Below are positions 44,747 to 57,039 of a stretch of DNA of 64,000 nt, piece after piece. Source of the stretch: Pyricularia pennisetigena (Eukaryota > Ascomycota > Sordariomycetes > Magnaporthales > Pyriculariaceae); assembly GCF_004337985.1 (NCBI RefSeq), contig NC_043741.1, positions 5,897,143 through 5,961,142 of the forward strand, read 5' to 3'. Numbering within the stretch: the stretch's first letter is position 1; every line of letters starts with the position of its first letter. Under the pieces are notes generated by a model. It had not been told where the DNA came from. It saw nothing but the letters and a program-made list of their open reading frames with translations, and made no database searches. A program made the translations under genes and the position numbers.

Positions 44747-46685
44747 TTTCTTTTTGCAAGGTTGACCATCAAGTACTGCCGCCAGGGTTCGCGGAAAATA
44801 CGCGCAACGGCCTTGTTGCCGCGGTTCTGGCGTAGCTACTATGTGCCATGGACAACCCATACCCACTTTAAATGGGGGTAGGTTTCCAATGGCTACGACG
44901 ATATGAAATATTACGACGCAGACAGCCCTCGAACTCGGAAAACGATACAAGATAGCATGCTATCTCTCAGAGAGACCTTTTTTCCCTCGCAGCTACTCCT
45001 AGGAACAAGGTTCCATCAGGAGAGGTGCAGAGGCATTCTTTCGTCCGGCATCCTCGCTCGATTCATTCGATCTATTCGATCCATTCGTCAACCCGTATAC
45101 AAGCTTGACGCACTGTTGACCGACAAGTGCAGTCGAATTACGGAATCAAGCTGTGGAGTCTCAGTCTCCTCTGCAAACTTTGAATTGCCAGCGCCACATG
45201 CGGTCATTTATGCTGCCCGGCTCGCGATGGCAATGAAGTTGACCATGCGGGCAAACCGACCCAAGGGCCCCAAGGGTGGTGCGGTATGTGTGCGGCGAAA
45301 TTAAAAGGATCTAAATTCAGGTCTAGGCATAGTTGGGGGGTTTCATCATCGATTTCTGGCAGACGTCGCCTGATTCTCGTGTCTAGTGTTTGTTTTTTTT
45401 TTTTTTTTTCTGTCTTTTTTTGTGTGTGTCAAGATTGTGGCTGAAGAGTTCGTCTCAAAAATGAAATGGCAGCTGTCTGTACCCATCTGCCTCCACAAAC
45501 TCCCAGTCTTGGCTATGATACCAGCGCTAGCGGATAGGGAAACGTCCAGGCACCGGTGTCTGCTTCCGTCGTAATCACTGCAGACATGGCAGACATGGCC
45601 ATTCATGCGGCAGGCCCGGTCGGACATTGGCCGATCGTTATATGGATCAGCCTAAAACAAGAACTAAATCTAAGATTCTAGAACTACTACGTTAGAAGCA
45701 GTCCAACCCAACTAGTTCTCGACAAAAGTGTTATCTAGAACCGCCGACTCTAAAGAGATTTGCGGCTCATACCGCTTGATGTCCTCGCTGGCATCAAAGA
45801 CATTGCCAAGGAAAAAGAAGAAGAAAAAAAATAATATTCAGAACAATAAAAAAAAAAAAAAGAAGGAAAGCTCAGTACCACCGGCAAGATAGCATTGTAC
45901 AGTTAACACTTGGGTTACTGCAGAGGACAAAGACAGGCAAGCAAGGACAACATACGAAGAAGCAATAACAAGACAACAGTAAATAGAAGAAAATGTGCAC
46001 CCGCCAGCAGAGTCTTCTCGTTTATGCGTCAGGGGGGGTTTTTTTTTTCCCTGTGTGCACTGGCCGTCTCTCCTGCGGCACCAGATCAGCTCCAGTCCCG
46101 GCAGGATGACACTAGGTGTCTTAAGCAGCCCTCAAGTAATCCCAACGACGATCTTGGGAGGTATCCGGCGATCAAGGGACAGAATCCTACAATTTGACGA
46201 CGGGCTACGGTCACTAAACATGAAGTGTAATCTGTTGAAACCGATTTTTGTTTGCATTCCGGTTCTTGTCTATTATTGTTATGATCCCCTGCCTCGGCCC
46301 TTCCGTTTCCCCCTTATCCTCACCTTAGTTCGACCTGGGTCTGGGATTTCCCGTTGCTTTGAGCTCGCCGCATGAGGTAATATAGGTCATACTGGATATT
46401 TCCTTATGTTTTTGCCTCTCCTGCCCACCCAATCTCATATAACATCTCTCTGCGAGCTCGTTCCATCGACTCTAGCCGACCAGTGAGTTTAGCCGTCAAC
46501 AGGACCAGTGCCTTTAGCCGTCAACAGGACCAGTGCCTTTAGCCGTCAACATTGGGTACCACCCGCCTGATATCGCCAGAGTCGACAACCCGTTCCTGTG
46601 ATCATCATTGAACTCGGTTTCAGGGAAAAAGAAAAAGATAAAAAAAGACGCAGCAAAGCAACAACCCACACCATAGTCACTCATC
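44747..46685. other. 1.9-kb intergenic region with small tandem repeats
   Basis: Two tandem genes flank it. ATTCGATC-type units lie at about 45061-45088, homopolymer T and A runs near 45393 and 45850, and a 25-bp tandem repeat at 46481-46550. No gene is supported. Confidence 0.5.
46481..46550. repeat. 25-bp tandem repeat, 2.8 copies
   Basis: The unit CAGTGCCTTTAGCCGTCAAC + AGGAC starts at 46481 (two mismatches in copy 1), 46506 and 46531 (truncated after 20 bases). It ends 135 bp before the start codon of the SUR7-type gene and is probably in its promoter or 5' UTR. Confidence 0.95.
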
Positions 46686-47444
46686 ATGGCCGCCACTAGC
46701 CACAAGATTGGCACCTTCTTCCTCCTGGGCGCCGTTGCCCTTCTCGTCGTCACAAACATAACCGCGCCCGTGGTCAAGACCATCTCGCTTTTGAGGATAG
46801 ACATCAACAACTCGACCACCACGCCAGACCACCACCCGGTCCTGGTCCTCGGCACGTACGGCTACTGCATAAGCAACAGCACCAGCGGTCAGCACAGCAA
46901 TAACGCCAACACGACCACCAGTGAAAACAGCAATGAGACGACGACGACCAGCAACAGCAGCAGCAGCAGCAGCAGCACAGGCGGCAACCGCTGCTCGCCC
47001 TTGCAGTTTGGTTACAACACGGTCAGCGCGGTCGGCGACGCGGCGGGGCTACAGTTCACAGGCTCGGCGCTCGACACGGGCGCCGCCGCCTCCAAGCTGA
47101 CGGTGCTGCACCCCATCGCGGCCGGCACGTCGGCGCTCGCCGCCCTGCTGTCGTTCGGCGCCGGAAGCTCCGGCAGCTGCACGGCGACCTTTGTGGCGCT
47201 GCTGGCCCTGTCCAGCACCATCGCCGCCCTCGTCGTCGACTTTGTCGTCCTCAACATGATCCGCTCCGGCCTAGACGAAACCCCCGCCGCCGGCGCCGCC
47301 GCCTCCTTCGGCCCTGGCATGTGGACCCTCTTGGCCGCCGCCGCCCTGCTCCTGCTCGGAACCATCATGTCCCTGTTTGCTTGCTGCGGAGGCGGGCGGC
47401 GGAGCACGAGGGACGCCGGGTACTCCAAGGAGATTGACGACTAG
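46686..47444 (+). CDS. SUR7/PalI-family (claudin-like) tetraspan membrane protein
   Basis: A single-exon gene of 252 residues. The layout is one helix at the N-terminus (FFLLGAVALLVVTNITAPVV), an extracellular loop of about 100 residues, then three helices (ALAALLSFGAG, FVALLALSSTIAALVVDFVVL, LLAAAALLLLGTIMSLFACC). The loop carries LGTYGYC and a later RCSPLQFGYN, the Gly-Tyr-Cys...Cys...Gly-Tyr pattern of SUR7/PalI proteins, which sit in the plasma membrane in eisosomal domains or in alkaline-pH sensing (Rim9/PalI). The loop also has a Ser/Thr/Asn-rich stretch with many N-x-S/T sequons. The short cytosolic tail ends KEIDD. I cannot decide between SUR7-like and PalI-like. Confidence 0.78.
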   Translation: MAATSHKIGTFFLLGAVALLVVTNITAPVVKTISLLRIDINNSTTTPDHHPVLVLGTYGYCISNSTSGQHSNNANTTTSENSNETTTTSNSSSSSSSTGGNRCSPLQFGYNTVSAVGDAAGLQFTGSALDTGAAASKLTVLHPIAAGTSALAALLSFGAGSSGSCTATFVALLALSSTIAALVVDFVVLNMIRSGLDETPAAGAAASFGPGMWTLLAAAALLLLGTIMSLFACCGGGRRSTRDAGYSKEIDD

Positions 47445-47484
47445 CTTTTGGGCGGGATACTTGTCGAGTTCCCACATTTCAAGA

Positions 47485-47520
<36 letters not shown>

Positions 47521-49080
47521 GGATGACGGGAGGGAGCCATAACAAACAAAAGATACCACAGTCCAATTTTCTTTCTTCTTTTTTTTCCCCCTCCCCCCCC
47601 CCACCTTGGACATTCTTGCCGATGTTCGGTATACTTTTTTGCGTGATACACAGAGGCATGAGCGACCGTTTTTAGAAATACACTTAGACGCACATACGAC
47701 CATGAGCTACGACACAATATGGCCTATCGGGGTCCAGTCTATCTATCCCTTCTCCTACCTCTCTTTTTTCTTTTTTCTTTTTTTTTTTTTTTTTTTCTTA
47801 CTTCTTCTTTTCTTTTGTCATTTTATCTTCTTATACCATGATATCCTCGGCGAGTTTATATTTGGCCTGTACAATACCTTTCACCTTTTTCAACATAGAC
47901 ATTCTCTGTACATATCACAAGAGACGAAAAAGATTTCTAACTACTACTAAAAAAGGGGGGAAAAAAAAAAAAAAAGACTACTTGCTCTCAATCCAATGGA
48001 GCCGTTCAATGGGAAAACAGTATCGTCAGAGCTGCTCCATGCTCTGTCTGACGAATCCTCTGAGCTCAAAAAGATGATCTCCAGACGTCCACACACGCCG
48101 AGGACTTATACTCTTTCTTGTGCATCCTAGACGAGGGCGGATCAAACTGTTTGTTAGCTTTTCAGCCCGAGGGCAGGATTGTATCTTTTTTTTTTCTTCC
48201 CGAATTTTGCATCGCCCTGGGTCAAATGACAACAAGAGTAGACACACAGATGCAAAGACACTTCAGTTGCCCATTATACCACCATAAAATGGGTGGCAAT
48301 TATTGTCATAAATCATCGCTGGGTAACAAGGCAAAAAGACTTCATCCGAGTCCTCCCCGAAACCCTTATACTATCCTATCTAATCTGAACACCAAACCCC
48401 TGCTTTTGTTTGATGATTGAATTTGGCAGTCGACTGCACCGAGAAAAATGAAACCTTTGACCATCATGAAAAACCCCGTCCGTCTGACCTCAACCATCTT
48501 CCGGAGAAGAATAAAAAAAAAAAAAAACATATCGACTACCATTTATGCACTGGGCATATGGCCTCATCAAAACTTGATGAGAATGCAAGGCAGTGATAGA
48601 GAAAAAGTAAAGAAAAAATGGAAGCTCAAAACAAAGACCACGCAGCAAACACTCTATACAACGCTTGCTCTTCAAAGTATTCAGACAGAGAAACTGTGAT
48701 GATCATAAGTAACAAAATGGTAATGTCTTCATGCTGGGCAACATGAGTTTGGAAAGAGTATCGTTATGTAAAAGATGGTATCGAAAAGGCAATGATTATG
48801 TGAAAATGTTTTAATGGCATGATGGGTGTACACACAAGGCCCCGGGATGGCCTTTGCGTCCATGGTTTCGTTGCAAATATATGCATCCAGGGATACGCCC
48901 GCTGGGAAGTGTCGAATGAGAAACTCTGGTGCTTTTTTTCTTTGTTTTTTTTTTTTGTTCTTTTTCTTTTTTCTCCTTTGGCACATCTAGAAGGTCTCCG
49001 ATTCTTGAGACGCAATTGATCCAAAAGTATCTGAGAAAATTATGTCAGCACCATATCCTGCTTGGGCAAATTATATCATA
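47445..49080. other. convergent intergenic region
   Basis: The 3' ends of the SUR7-type gene (+) and the large minus-strand gene meet here. (AT)13 lies at 47489-47515, 45 bp after the SUR7-type stop, and T19 is at 47778-47796. No gene is seen. Confidence 0.55.
47489..47515. repeat. (AT)13 microsatellite
   Basis: It lies in the presumed 3' UTR of the SUR7-type gene. Confidence 0.95.
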
Positions 49081-52000
49081 TTAAAGACTAAAGTTGAACA
49101 TACCTCGCTTTCGGCGCCTGTCGTCCTCAGTCTTGGGTGTCATGGCCCTGGGCCCGCTAGGCCGTCGGGTGGGGACGCTACCGAGTGCACCGCTTAGGTT
49201 CCTGTTCTCCAAGCGCGGGCTCTCGTTGTAGCTGGCATGTGTAGCTGTGCCATAGCCGCTCTCAACGCTGTGGAAGGGAAGCGGGCTCGGGCTCGACTTC
49301 TGCAGCTTGGAAATACGGTTTGGTGTCGATCGGCCGTCCAGGGGCTCCTTGGGCGGACGAGGGGGTCCTGACGGCGAGAGCGCGGCGGGAACCGGCGAAG
49401 AGCCCCAGAACTGCGGCTGGTGCTCCTGCTGGGCCGAAGCTGACATGTCGCTATAACGATGCGGCCGCATGTTGGCCGCCTGGCCCTGGAGGCGGTTCAA
49501 GCTTGTGGCAGATTCCGCCCAGTTGGCTGAATTTGGCGACCTAGGCGCGCCATAGTCTTCGGCTTGGGTCTCTATGGCGACCTTGTGGGCCTGCTGTCGC
49601 GGCCGCGGGTGCTGTAAGTTCAGCGAGTCACGGTGAGCCTTGTACTTGGGGTCTTCGGGCTCAGGAAGAGCATCCTGTGAGAAGCCAGAGTGAAGCTTGT
49701 CATCGCCGTATGGATCAACGTGTGGGTCGCCGTCGTAGCTCCAATCGGCGTCTTTCTTCGAGTCCTTGCTGCTACGGAAGACCCTGCCTACGCTGGACGT
49801 GGTTGTCTCTGACCAGCGCGAAATTTTGGGGAACCAGTTGGATGAGCCGGAGGACTTGTGCTTTTTGCTCTTGTCCTGAGGAGTATTCTCGTTGCTCATA
49901 GAGCCCTGCGCCGGACCAGGGAGCGGCGGCGTCGAGATAGACATGCTTCCGCCTGAAACGTTTCGGGACCGTGCCATGTTAGCCATTTCCGGATTGGCGT
50001 ACTGTTCCTGGAGCTGGTATCCGCGCTCGGGTGTACGATGTTCAAAGTCTTCCTCGTTGGCCTCCGGGACCGTACTTATACGGTGGTCAGAAAACTTGCG
50101 ATCATAGCCAAGCTTCGTTGACCCGACACGGGCTTGCGGGATCGAAAGATGACCTGACTGGCTTGCATGGCTGGCAGTTGAGGTACCCGCGTGGCCTTCG
50201 GGTTCGTAGCCACGGTCGTGCTCGTACTGGACCGCAGGCTGCAGGTTGTCGAAGGACTGTACGTCCGCACCAATAGGGGTGAATCCTCCCGCACCCGCAC
50301 TTCCACTACGGATTGCAGTCTGCGTCTTCAAGGTGTCGACCTCGGTGAGGAGCTGCATGAGCATGTCCTCGATCCTCCCGAGATCGTTGTTACCCTTGGT
50401 GCTCAGGCCTTTGAGAGCTCTGCGGAAGAGGTTTTGTTTCTTGGTGCGCAGTTCTTCAGTCCCTGTTTGAGAACCGCCAGCGGTCTGCATGGGAGAGCGA
50501 GTTCCACCGACGCTGCCGGGGAATGGCCTCGGCCCACCCAGATGACGCTGTACTGTCTTCTCGGTGTTCTCTTCGACTTCGCGAATGATTACGTCTTCCG
50601 AGTCCGCAATCATGTGCTTGATTTTCTCAAACGACTCACGCATCTCGGCCGCGGACCGGACGAGGGTCATCAAGATTTCAGTGTCCCGAGCGCTTCGTTG
50701 AGCATCCCTGACCATGAGCTACGAGGGACAAATAAGGTTAGCGAACGCAACCCACGGTATAGTTATCAGTGTCTCCGGAGAACTTACATGCTGCATCAGG
50801 GCGACAATATCCTGTGACTCTATGCGGTCGATTCCGGCGCCAGTAGACGGATCGAACAGCGGCGAGCCCAATCCTTGTGACATGCCACTGAGGTGTCTTC
50901 CTCCCTTGGGAGTGTAGAACGGATCATCCATGTTGGATGCGTTCATGGGTTGAGAAAACTCAACTCCCTTGCCCTTACCCCTGGCATGGTCAGGCGTCTT
51001 GTTGGCACCCTGTGAGATGTAGCCCTCGTCGACTTTGTTGTGCAGGGGACTGCGGGTTCCAAAGTCAGCGCCAAAACCTGGGTTCTGGTACACCGGCGCG
51101 CTCCCACTCATGACGTTGTCACCAAGGCCTGGGAGGTTGACATGAGGACTGTTGCCCTCGAAGGGGTTCGTTACAAGAGTGTCCCTCTTCCGGTCGTCAG
51201 AGTTGCGTTGCCAATCTTCGTGCTCTTGGCTCGGCTGGCGGTTGTGCGACGACGCCAAAGCAGCCGCGGTCGCAATGGCAGCAGCACCAGCCGCAACGCC
51301 AGCCGCGGTTCCAAGCCCATTACCGCTTCGCTTGGGTGTCTCTTGCAGACTGGAGTTGTCGTCCTCGTTCCTCGCAGGAACCAGCCGAGTCGGCGTCCTC
51401 TGGCCTGACCAGTCCTGGCTGCTCCGCCGCGAGCCATCGAGACGGCCTTCGACAACTGAGGGGTTTGACTGTTCGTAAAAGCCAATCTCTGGGAGAGGGT
51501 CTTGCGCATCTGGGACGCCACTAACACCCATTCTTGGTCGGTCATATTCGTCCAGGCGGTCGACGCTGTGCATCGGGGTGTTCGCCGGCTGGTGGCCATC
51601 CAAAGTTCGTTCCTTGAACGACTTGTTGCGCTGAGGGATGTTTCCGGGAGATCCGGTCGGGCTTCTCTCTACATCTTCATCGACAGTCCTCATATCGCGC
51701 TCCCTAGCACGCAGGGCCTTAGACGCTGCCGCAACGGCAGCTCCGGTGATGGCAGCCTCTGAAGCGGTGGGAGAGTGGCGTCCGGATGACTGGGACGCAG
51801 GAACCTTGCGACCATATTGGTCAAGCTCATACTCGCCGGCAAATGCGGATCGAGGCTGGCTGCGGTCGCGTGAGAAATCAGACGCATGCGAGTTGGTGGC
51901 ATCTGGCGAGGGGGGCGAAAGTACTGGGCCACCCTTTGCAATCATCGGATCCACAGAGTGCTGGCGGGAGGGGTCCCGAGATCCTTGTTCATCGAAGGCT

Positions 52001-54405
52001 CGCATCGAGTTCTGGGCGCCATAGCCACCGCTTCCACGGCCGGAATCGGTCATGACCGAGCCGTCGAGCATGGAGCCATCAATGAGGGAGGCAACAGCTG
52101 ACTCCACACCCATGGGAATGTGTACAAAGTTTGGATTAGCTCCAATGCCCCGGACGGCCTGGCCTGGGGAAGTTCCTTCAATCTCGCTCTCAGTCGGATT
52201 TCGGTAGTCGTATCCAGAACTTCTGAGACTACGCTCATCATGATCGAAATCCCGGCTCATGACATTGCTCGGTATGGACCCAGGTGTGCCGGGAGCATGA
52301 TAATGAGGAGACTTGGTAGGAGAGAATGATCCACTTGTCCTCTGTGTTACTCTCGAGTCGCGATTCTGCTGCACTTCGCTTCCACCCTCGGTGTATCCAG
52401 AGACACTTGGGATAGGGCTCAAGCCACGACGCTCCAGTCCATATGGCTCGTACCTGAGTGGAGCAGGAACATCCTGCTGGTTGTAGTAGTACCCAGCTGG
52501 CCCATCATACGAGTATTGGTCGTCATCCACCTCATCATAATCATCATACTCCTCTTGAAGTCTCCGTTCGTCGTTGTTGGCATATTGCCCATTCGCAAAG
52601 TCTTCCGCAGTAGCACCAGTGCCGGTTCGTGGCAGAGCTCTAAGGTCACCGTGGGAGACATTATGGTGGTGCGCTCCTAGCGCTGCCAGTGTCGCCGGTT
52701 CAATAGTCGGTGTTAAGTTGTCATCCGTGGACGTACCCACAGCCCTTCCAGTTGTGGTTTCGTGGGTTGAGGGAGTGTCTCCGCGGGCAGATTGTGGATG
52801 GTCACTCTCTGCAGACATGATAGATGTCCGCGTAAGCTCAGAGGGGTTAATCTCGCTCATAAGCGGCATTGGCGGCCGCGGCTGGAATTCTGATTCGTCA
52901 TCGTACTCTTCAGCATAGTTGTCAGCAGGGCGATTCTTCGCCTCGGCCCGGCGACGCTTCCGCTGCTCCCTGGCTTCGTTGTGACCCATGGCCGCTGCCC
53001 CCAGCCCTCCGACCATGGCACCAGCTGCTGCCGCCTTGAGGTTGCCATGGCCTGGACTATCGGTGTCGCGGCTGTATTCTTGTATTGATTCCTGTGAAAC
53101 ACTCGGTGCGGGACTTTCGAGGAGCACATTGCGAGCCTCTCGGTCCCTTGGCTCTCTGGGCTTGCTCGAACGCTCACTGACACCCGACCTACGCTTGTCG
53201 GACTCTTGGTCATCTCTTGATAGGGATGTCCCACTGGTTGAGGTTAGGGAGCTGCGGCGACCATGGTTTCTGCTTTGCTCCCGTTTTAAAGCATTAAGCT
53301 CCGGCAGGATTAGACGACGGATTGCATCTTCAACAGTCTCAAGTAGTTTAGGGTTGTTAATTGATGAGGCTTTAGATGTACCAGATCGGACAGAGTATTG
53401 ATCGGACCGATGGCTAGGGGTGAGGCCGGATGAAACGACGCTTGAGTCGGCTGCCGAGACGGTAGATTCTTGATGACTGCGGCTGGATTTTCTCCGGGAC
53501 GACTTCTCTTCGTCCCTGTGCTTGTCGCTTGTGCTGCTTGTGCGACTTTTGCTCTTGTGCTTTCGCTCAGACCTCTCGCGGTCTCTATCCCTGGTCTTTG
53601 GCAAGACCACTCGCTCCTTGTCTTGTCGGCCGCTACGTACCTTATCGGCAGCCGCAGCCGCGGCAAGACCAGCGGTAGCGCCAGCGATCACATTTCCGGT
53701 TCGCGAAGGGCTCTTGTCTCGCCTCCTCTCTGGCGACTTGCTGGATGGACCTGAGCCGTCCAAAAAGCTGTCTGTGGGAATGGCTGAGATTTCCGACATG
53801 TTTCCTGGCTGATACGAGACCTTACTGCTGTCGGTGGTGGTCGGAATCAAGGGACTTGCGGGGCGCCGGCGCCGGCGGTCAATCTCAATGTCAATTGGCT
53901 GGTGGGAGACATTGGACTCCTCAGTAGCCGACACGTACGAGTTCATACTGTGGGCGTCGTCGCCTTCGGGCACGGAAAGGCCCTCGCCCTCAAAAACGGG
54001 GCCGGTGGGCGTGGCCGATGCCGACGTCTTCCTCGTGAGGGAGGCCTTGCGGCTCCTGGTCTCGGTGATCTGGATGTGATCGTTCTTGCGATTCTTTGAC
54101 GGAGTCAATCGCACGCGTACGCTAGGTTTGCGCTCGCTCCCGTCGCCCGAGGCGCCAGTACCTTTGCCACCCTCAAAATATTCTATGAGCAGCGATGTTT
54201 GAGAGCGATTGTGCTTCTGGCGTGTCTTGATGGTGACTGGAGTGCCGTCGTCTGGAAGCGAGTACGAGGACTTGGCTTCGATAGGCCTCGAAACATCGGT
54301 CGCCAGATCGGTTTCCAGCTCGGTTGGTGAGGTAGTTGTTGAATCGGTCTCTGTAGGAGCGGGGAGGGGAGGCGGCGCTGCTTTTTTCTTGGAATCAGCA
54401 CCCAT
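49081..54405 (-). CDS. large low-complexity protein, 1751 residues, family not recognised
   Basis: Two exons: 54405-50788 and 50718-49081, joined by a 69-nt phase-0 intron with a GCTAAC branch site. The protein is dominated by charged and Ser-rich, probably disordered sequence. A conserved-looking N-terminal block (HNRSQTSLLIEYFEGGK, then PSVRVRLTPSKNRKNDHIQI), a helix VEDAIRRLILPELNALKREQ (about 353-375), and a coiled-coil-like stretch near the exon junction (AAEMRESFEKIKHMIADSED) are the structured islands. Four short Ala/Gly-rich hydrophobic segments recur (about 238-255, 457-475, 880-895 and 1027-1052). The very end, RRRKRGMFNFSL, is basic. This suggests a scaffold at the cortex or septum, but I cannot name a family and do not assign a function. 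Confidence 0.75.
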
Positions 54406-57039
54406 TGTGGATACCTTTTTTTTTCTAGGGCCAACGTTCTTGGATCCCCGTAATGCCGGCCTGCCAACCCAAGACCCGTCCCTGTCGCGCGCCGATTAGA
54501 CGTCTTGGTTTGCGAACCGTGGTGTACGGCTCCTTCTCTCCCCCTTCAAAAGCCCTTCTTTTGTTTTTTCCCCCCTCTAGGATGATGCGAGAAGGGAAAG
54601 AAGGGCGAAAAAGAAACGCGGGTGGCTAGTAATGATGCCGGGTAGGGAGGTATTGTCAAATTGGCCCGGCGCCAAACATGGGAGCTTGAGGGAGCTGGAT
54701 TGGTTGAAACTCTGGAGACGAGCGAAAAGTGGTGAGCAAGTGCCCTTGCCGCGGAAACTGGTGCAACGTCAAGGTAGGTCGGTCCAGCCCCCAGCCCACA
54801 AGTCCCCAGCCCCCCCAATGTGGGCCACCGCAGGCGACTTGCAGCTGAGCAACAGTAGCGGGACGCGAGTGTCAGGAGGTTGCGTCTGAGGTGACCAGCA
54901 CTGGAAGGCAAAGAGATCGACGACGCACAACGAATGAAAAGGAATAAATGGCAGCGCTCAAGGTCTAGGGTGGTTGTTTGTAAGGTATGGGTGGTAGCGT
55001 ATCTGCGTGTGGTATGCGGCTTTTCCAATGCCTTGCTTGGACGCAGAAAGCAGCGGTCAAGTGTGGATGGATGGACGATGTACGTGGTCGAGGCAAACGT
55101 TGCCGAAGAGAGAGAAGAGTGAGGTACTGAATAGAGAGGCACAACGAGTGCCCGCAGGAAGCAAACCGTTGCCCTTCACTCTTTGCTTCTCCCGAGGTAC
55201 CTGGTTTTTTGACTTTTAATCTCTTTTCACCATCGAAGCCCGCGCTGCAGACCGTTCGCGGGGGTTTGCTTCTCCCCCAAGGTCTTCCACGGAGCCAAGC
55301 CGTACAGTCAAACAGTGGCGCTCAGATGTGCCCAGCGCTGTACACTAGGTAACCGAGCCTTTGCCCGGTGGAAAGACGTAAAAAGTGGGTGATGTGGTGC
55401 GAGTTAGTGTGTGACAGGGAGAAGCCGGGAGACGTCTTGCAAAGAAGCTAGAAATTTGAGAAGCAATTAGACTAGAGGGTGAGAAAATTTCGCAAAACCC
55501 TTGGGCCGTTTGTTTCCCACCAGTACCGACTGAATGAACGCGTTGGTTGCGTCTTTGTATTAATTAAATTCAATCTCTCTCAGCAGGGCAAGGAGTTCCA
55601 TGTTGACCAAGTCGGCCCAACATGACTGGGACTTGATTGCATGCACTACGACAATAACTGTACTCGATGCTTGGTGATCTGTTTTTATTTTATTTTTATT
55701 TTTTGTGTTTTCACGTCGGGATGAGCCACCACAGGGGGGCGACTTTGATGCGCTGTCCCTGCTTGAAGATCACGACCAATGGGCTTCCAGAAGAGCCACG
55801 AGTCAAATTCTTTGGGCTGCAGGAGTTCTGCGGGCGAGCACAGTTGTGCTGAGGGCAGGTTTTTTTTTCAATCTAGCTTTGGCCAATGAAGCAGGTCTTG
55901 ATGAGGCGCAATTCACAAGCCTCCCTCTTCTCTCTCCCTCTGTGTTTCCGAAGCATACATACTCCGTACTCGAACCTCGTTGAACCAAACATGGCTTTCT
56001 ACATTAGGATTCCCTCAGGCACTGTCATACATACATGATCGAAAATGGTATCATGGCTTAAACCGCTGAGATATCAAGCTAACTACCAGCCTACCACCTT
56101 TTGAGTTTTTGCTTCCTGTTGCTATGGGAATCAAAATTCAGCCGAATGGAGCCGCCTTGATCCCGAACCCCAGCCACCCCGCTTGTACCCTGGGTCCATC
56201 TGAACAGCAGCCTCCGTCTATCTTGTTTGACAAGCCAGACAAGGTATCTTAACCATGGGTGGAGCTTGGCCCAAGCTTACCTGACAAACATCATGAACCT
56301 GGTCATTTTTACTGCCTGGCAGGCTGGATGGTGCGTAAGCGCTGTCAACCGAGTCGATTTTGACAATCTGGGGATGGGACTTCTTCCCCAGTATGTATGT
56401 TTGTGGCTTACGGGTCAGGAGATCATAGGGCGAAACACTAAACTTTGATGCAGAAAGCACCCCGGGAGCGATCCAACTCTTTGCTGTCTAGTTTTCACAC
56501 ATTCAATTCAAGCTAGTTTTGGCCATGTCGCAAGATTATGCGGACAGTAGTGGAACAAGGTACACACCCACCCGTACAGTACAGGAAAGGCTGCCGTCTT
56601 TGGCAAGGTACTACTACTTGTGGATACAAGGTGGTCCGGTCCACCCAAGCCACCTCAAATTCAAGATTGGGCATCGTCAGGCCACCCACCTTACATACAA
56701 ATTGTGCGCTGTCTATCACAAGCTTAAGCCTATTCGGTCGACGGAGTCGGCAGTCTTATCGCGTTCGTCTGTTTGAAAGTGCCATGTGCGTCATTCACGA
56801 TGCTTCCAGACTGGTTAGACCCTCGCCTTTGCACTTGATCGGGAACTCTTTTATTTCCTTTTTTTCTTCTGTAGTTCGCAACCCTCTCGAGTTACTGATA
56901 ATGGCACTTTGTGTAGCACTGATGTTGCAGCTGAAAACATATCTATATATAAAACCAATTCAGAGTGGGGGTATTGCTTTCCATAACATCGATACTCTTC
57001 TGCTTTCTGCTAGGGCTTTCTATGCACTCTCCAAAAAAT
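54406..57039. other. 2.6-kb intergenic region, no gene supported
   Basis: It should hold the promoter of the large gene (left) and the 3' end of the IFRD gene (right). Several frames up to 198 codons start near 54546-55142 on the minus strand but are interrupted in related frames and match nothing I recognise. Confidence 0.5.

Noticed and set aside
47692..47704. ACATACGACCAT, the first 12 bases of fungal 5S rRNA
   Set aside because: The match stops after 12 bases, and the internal control region and the rest of the 5S sequence are absent.
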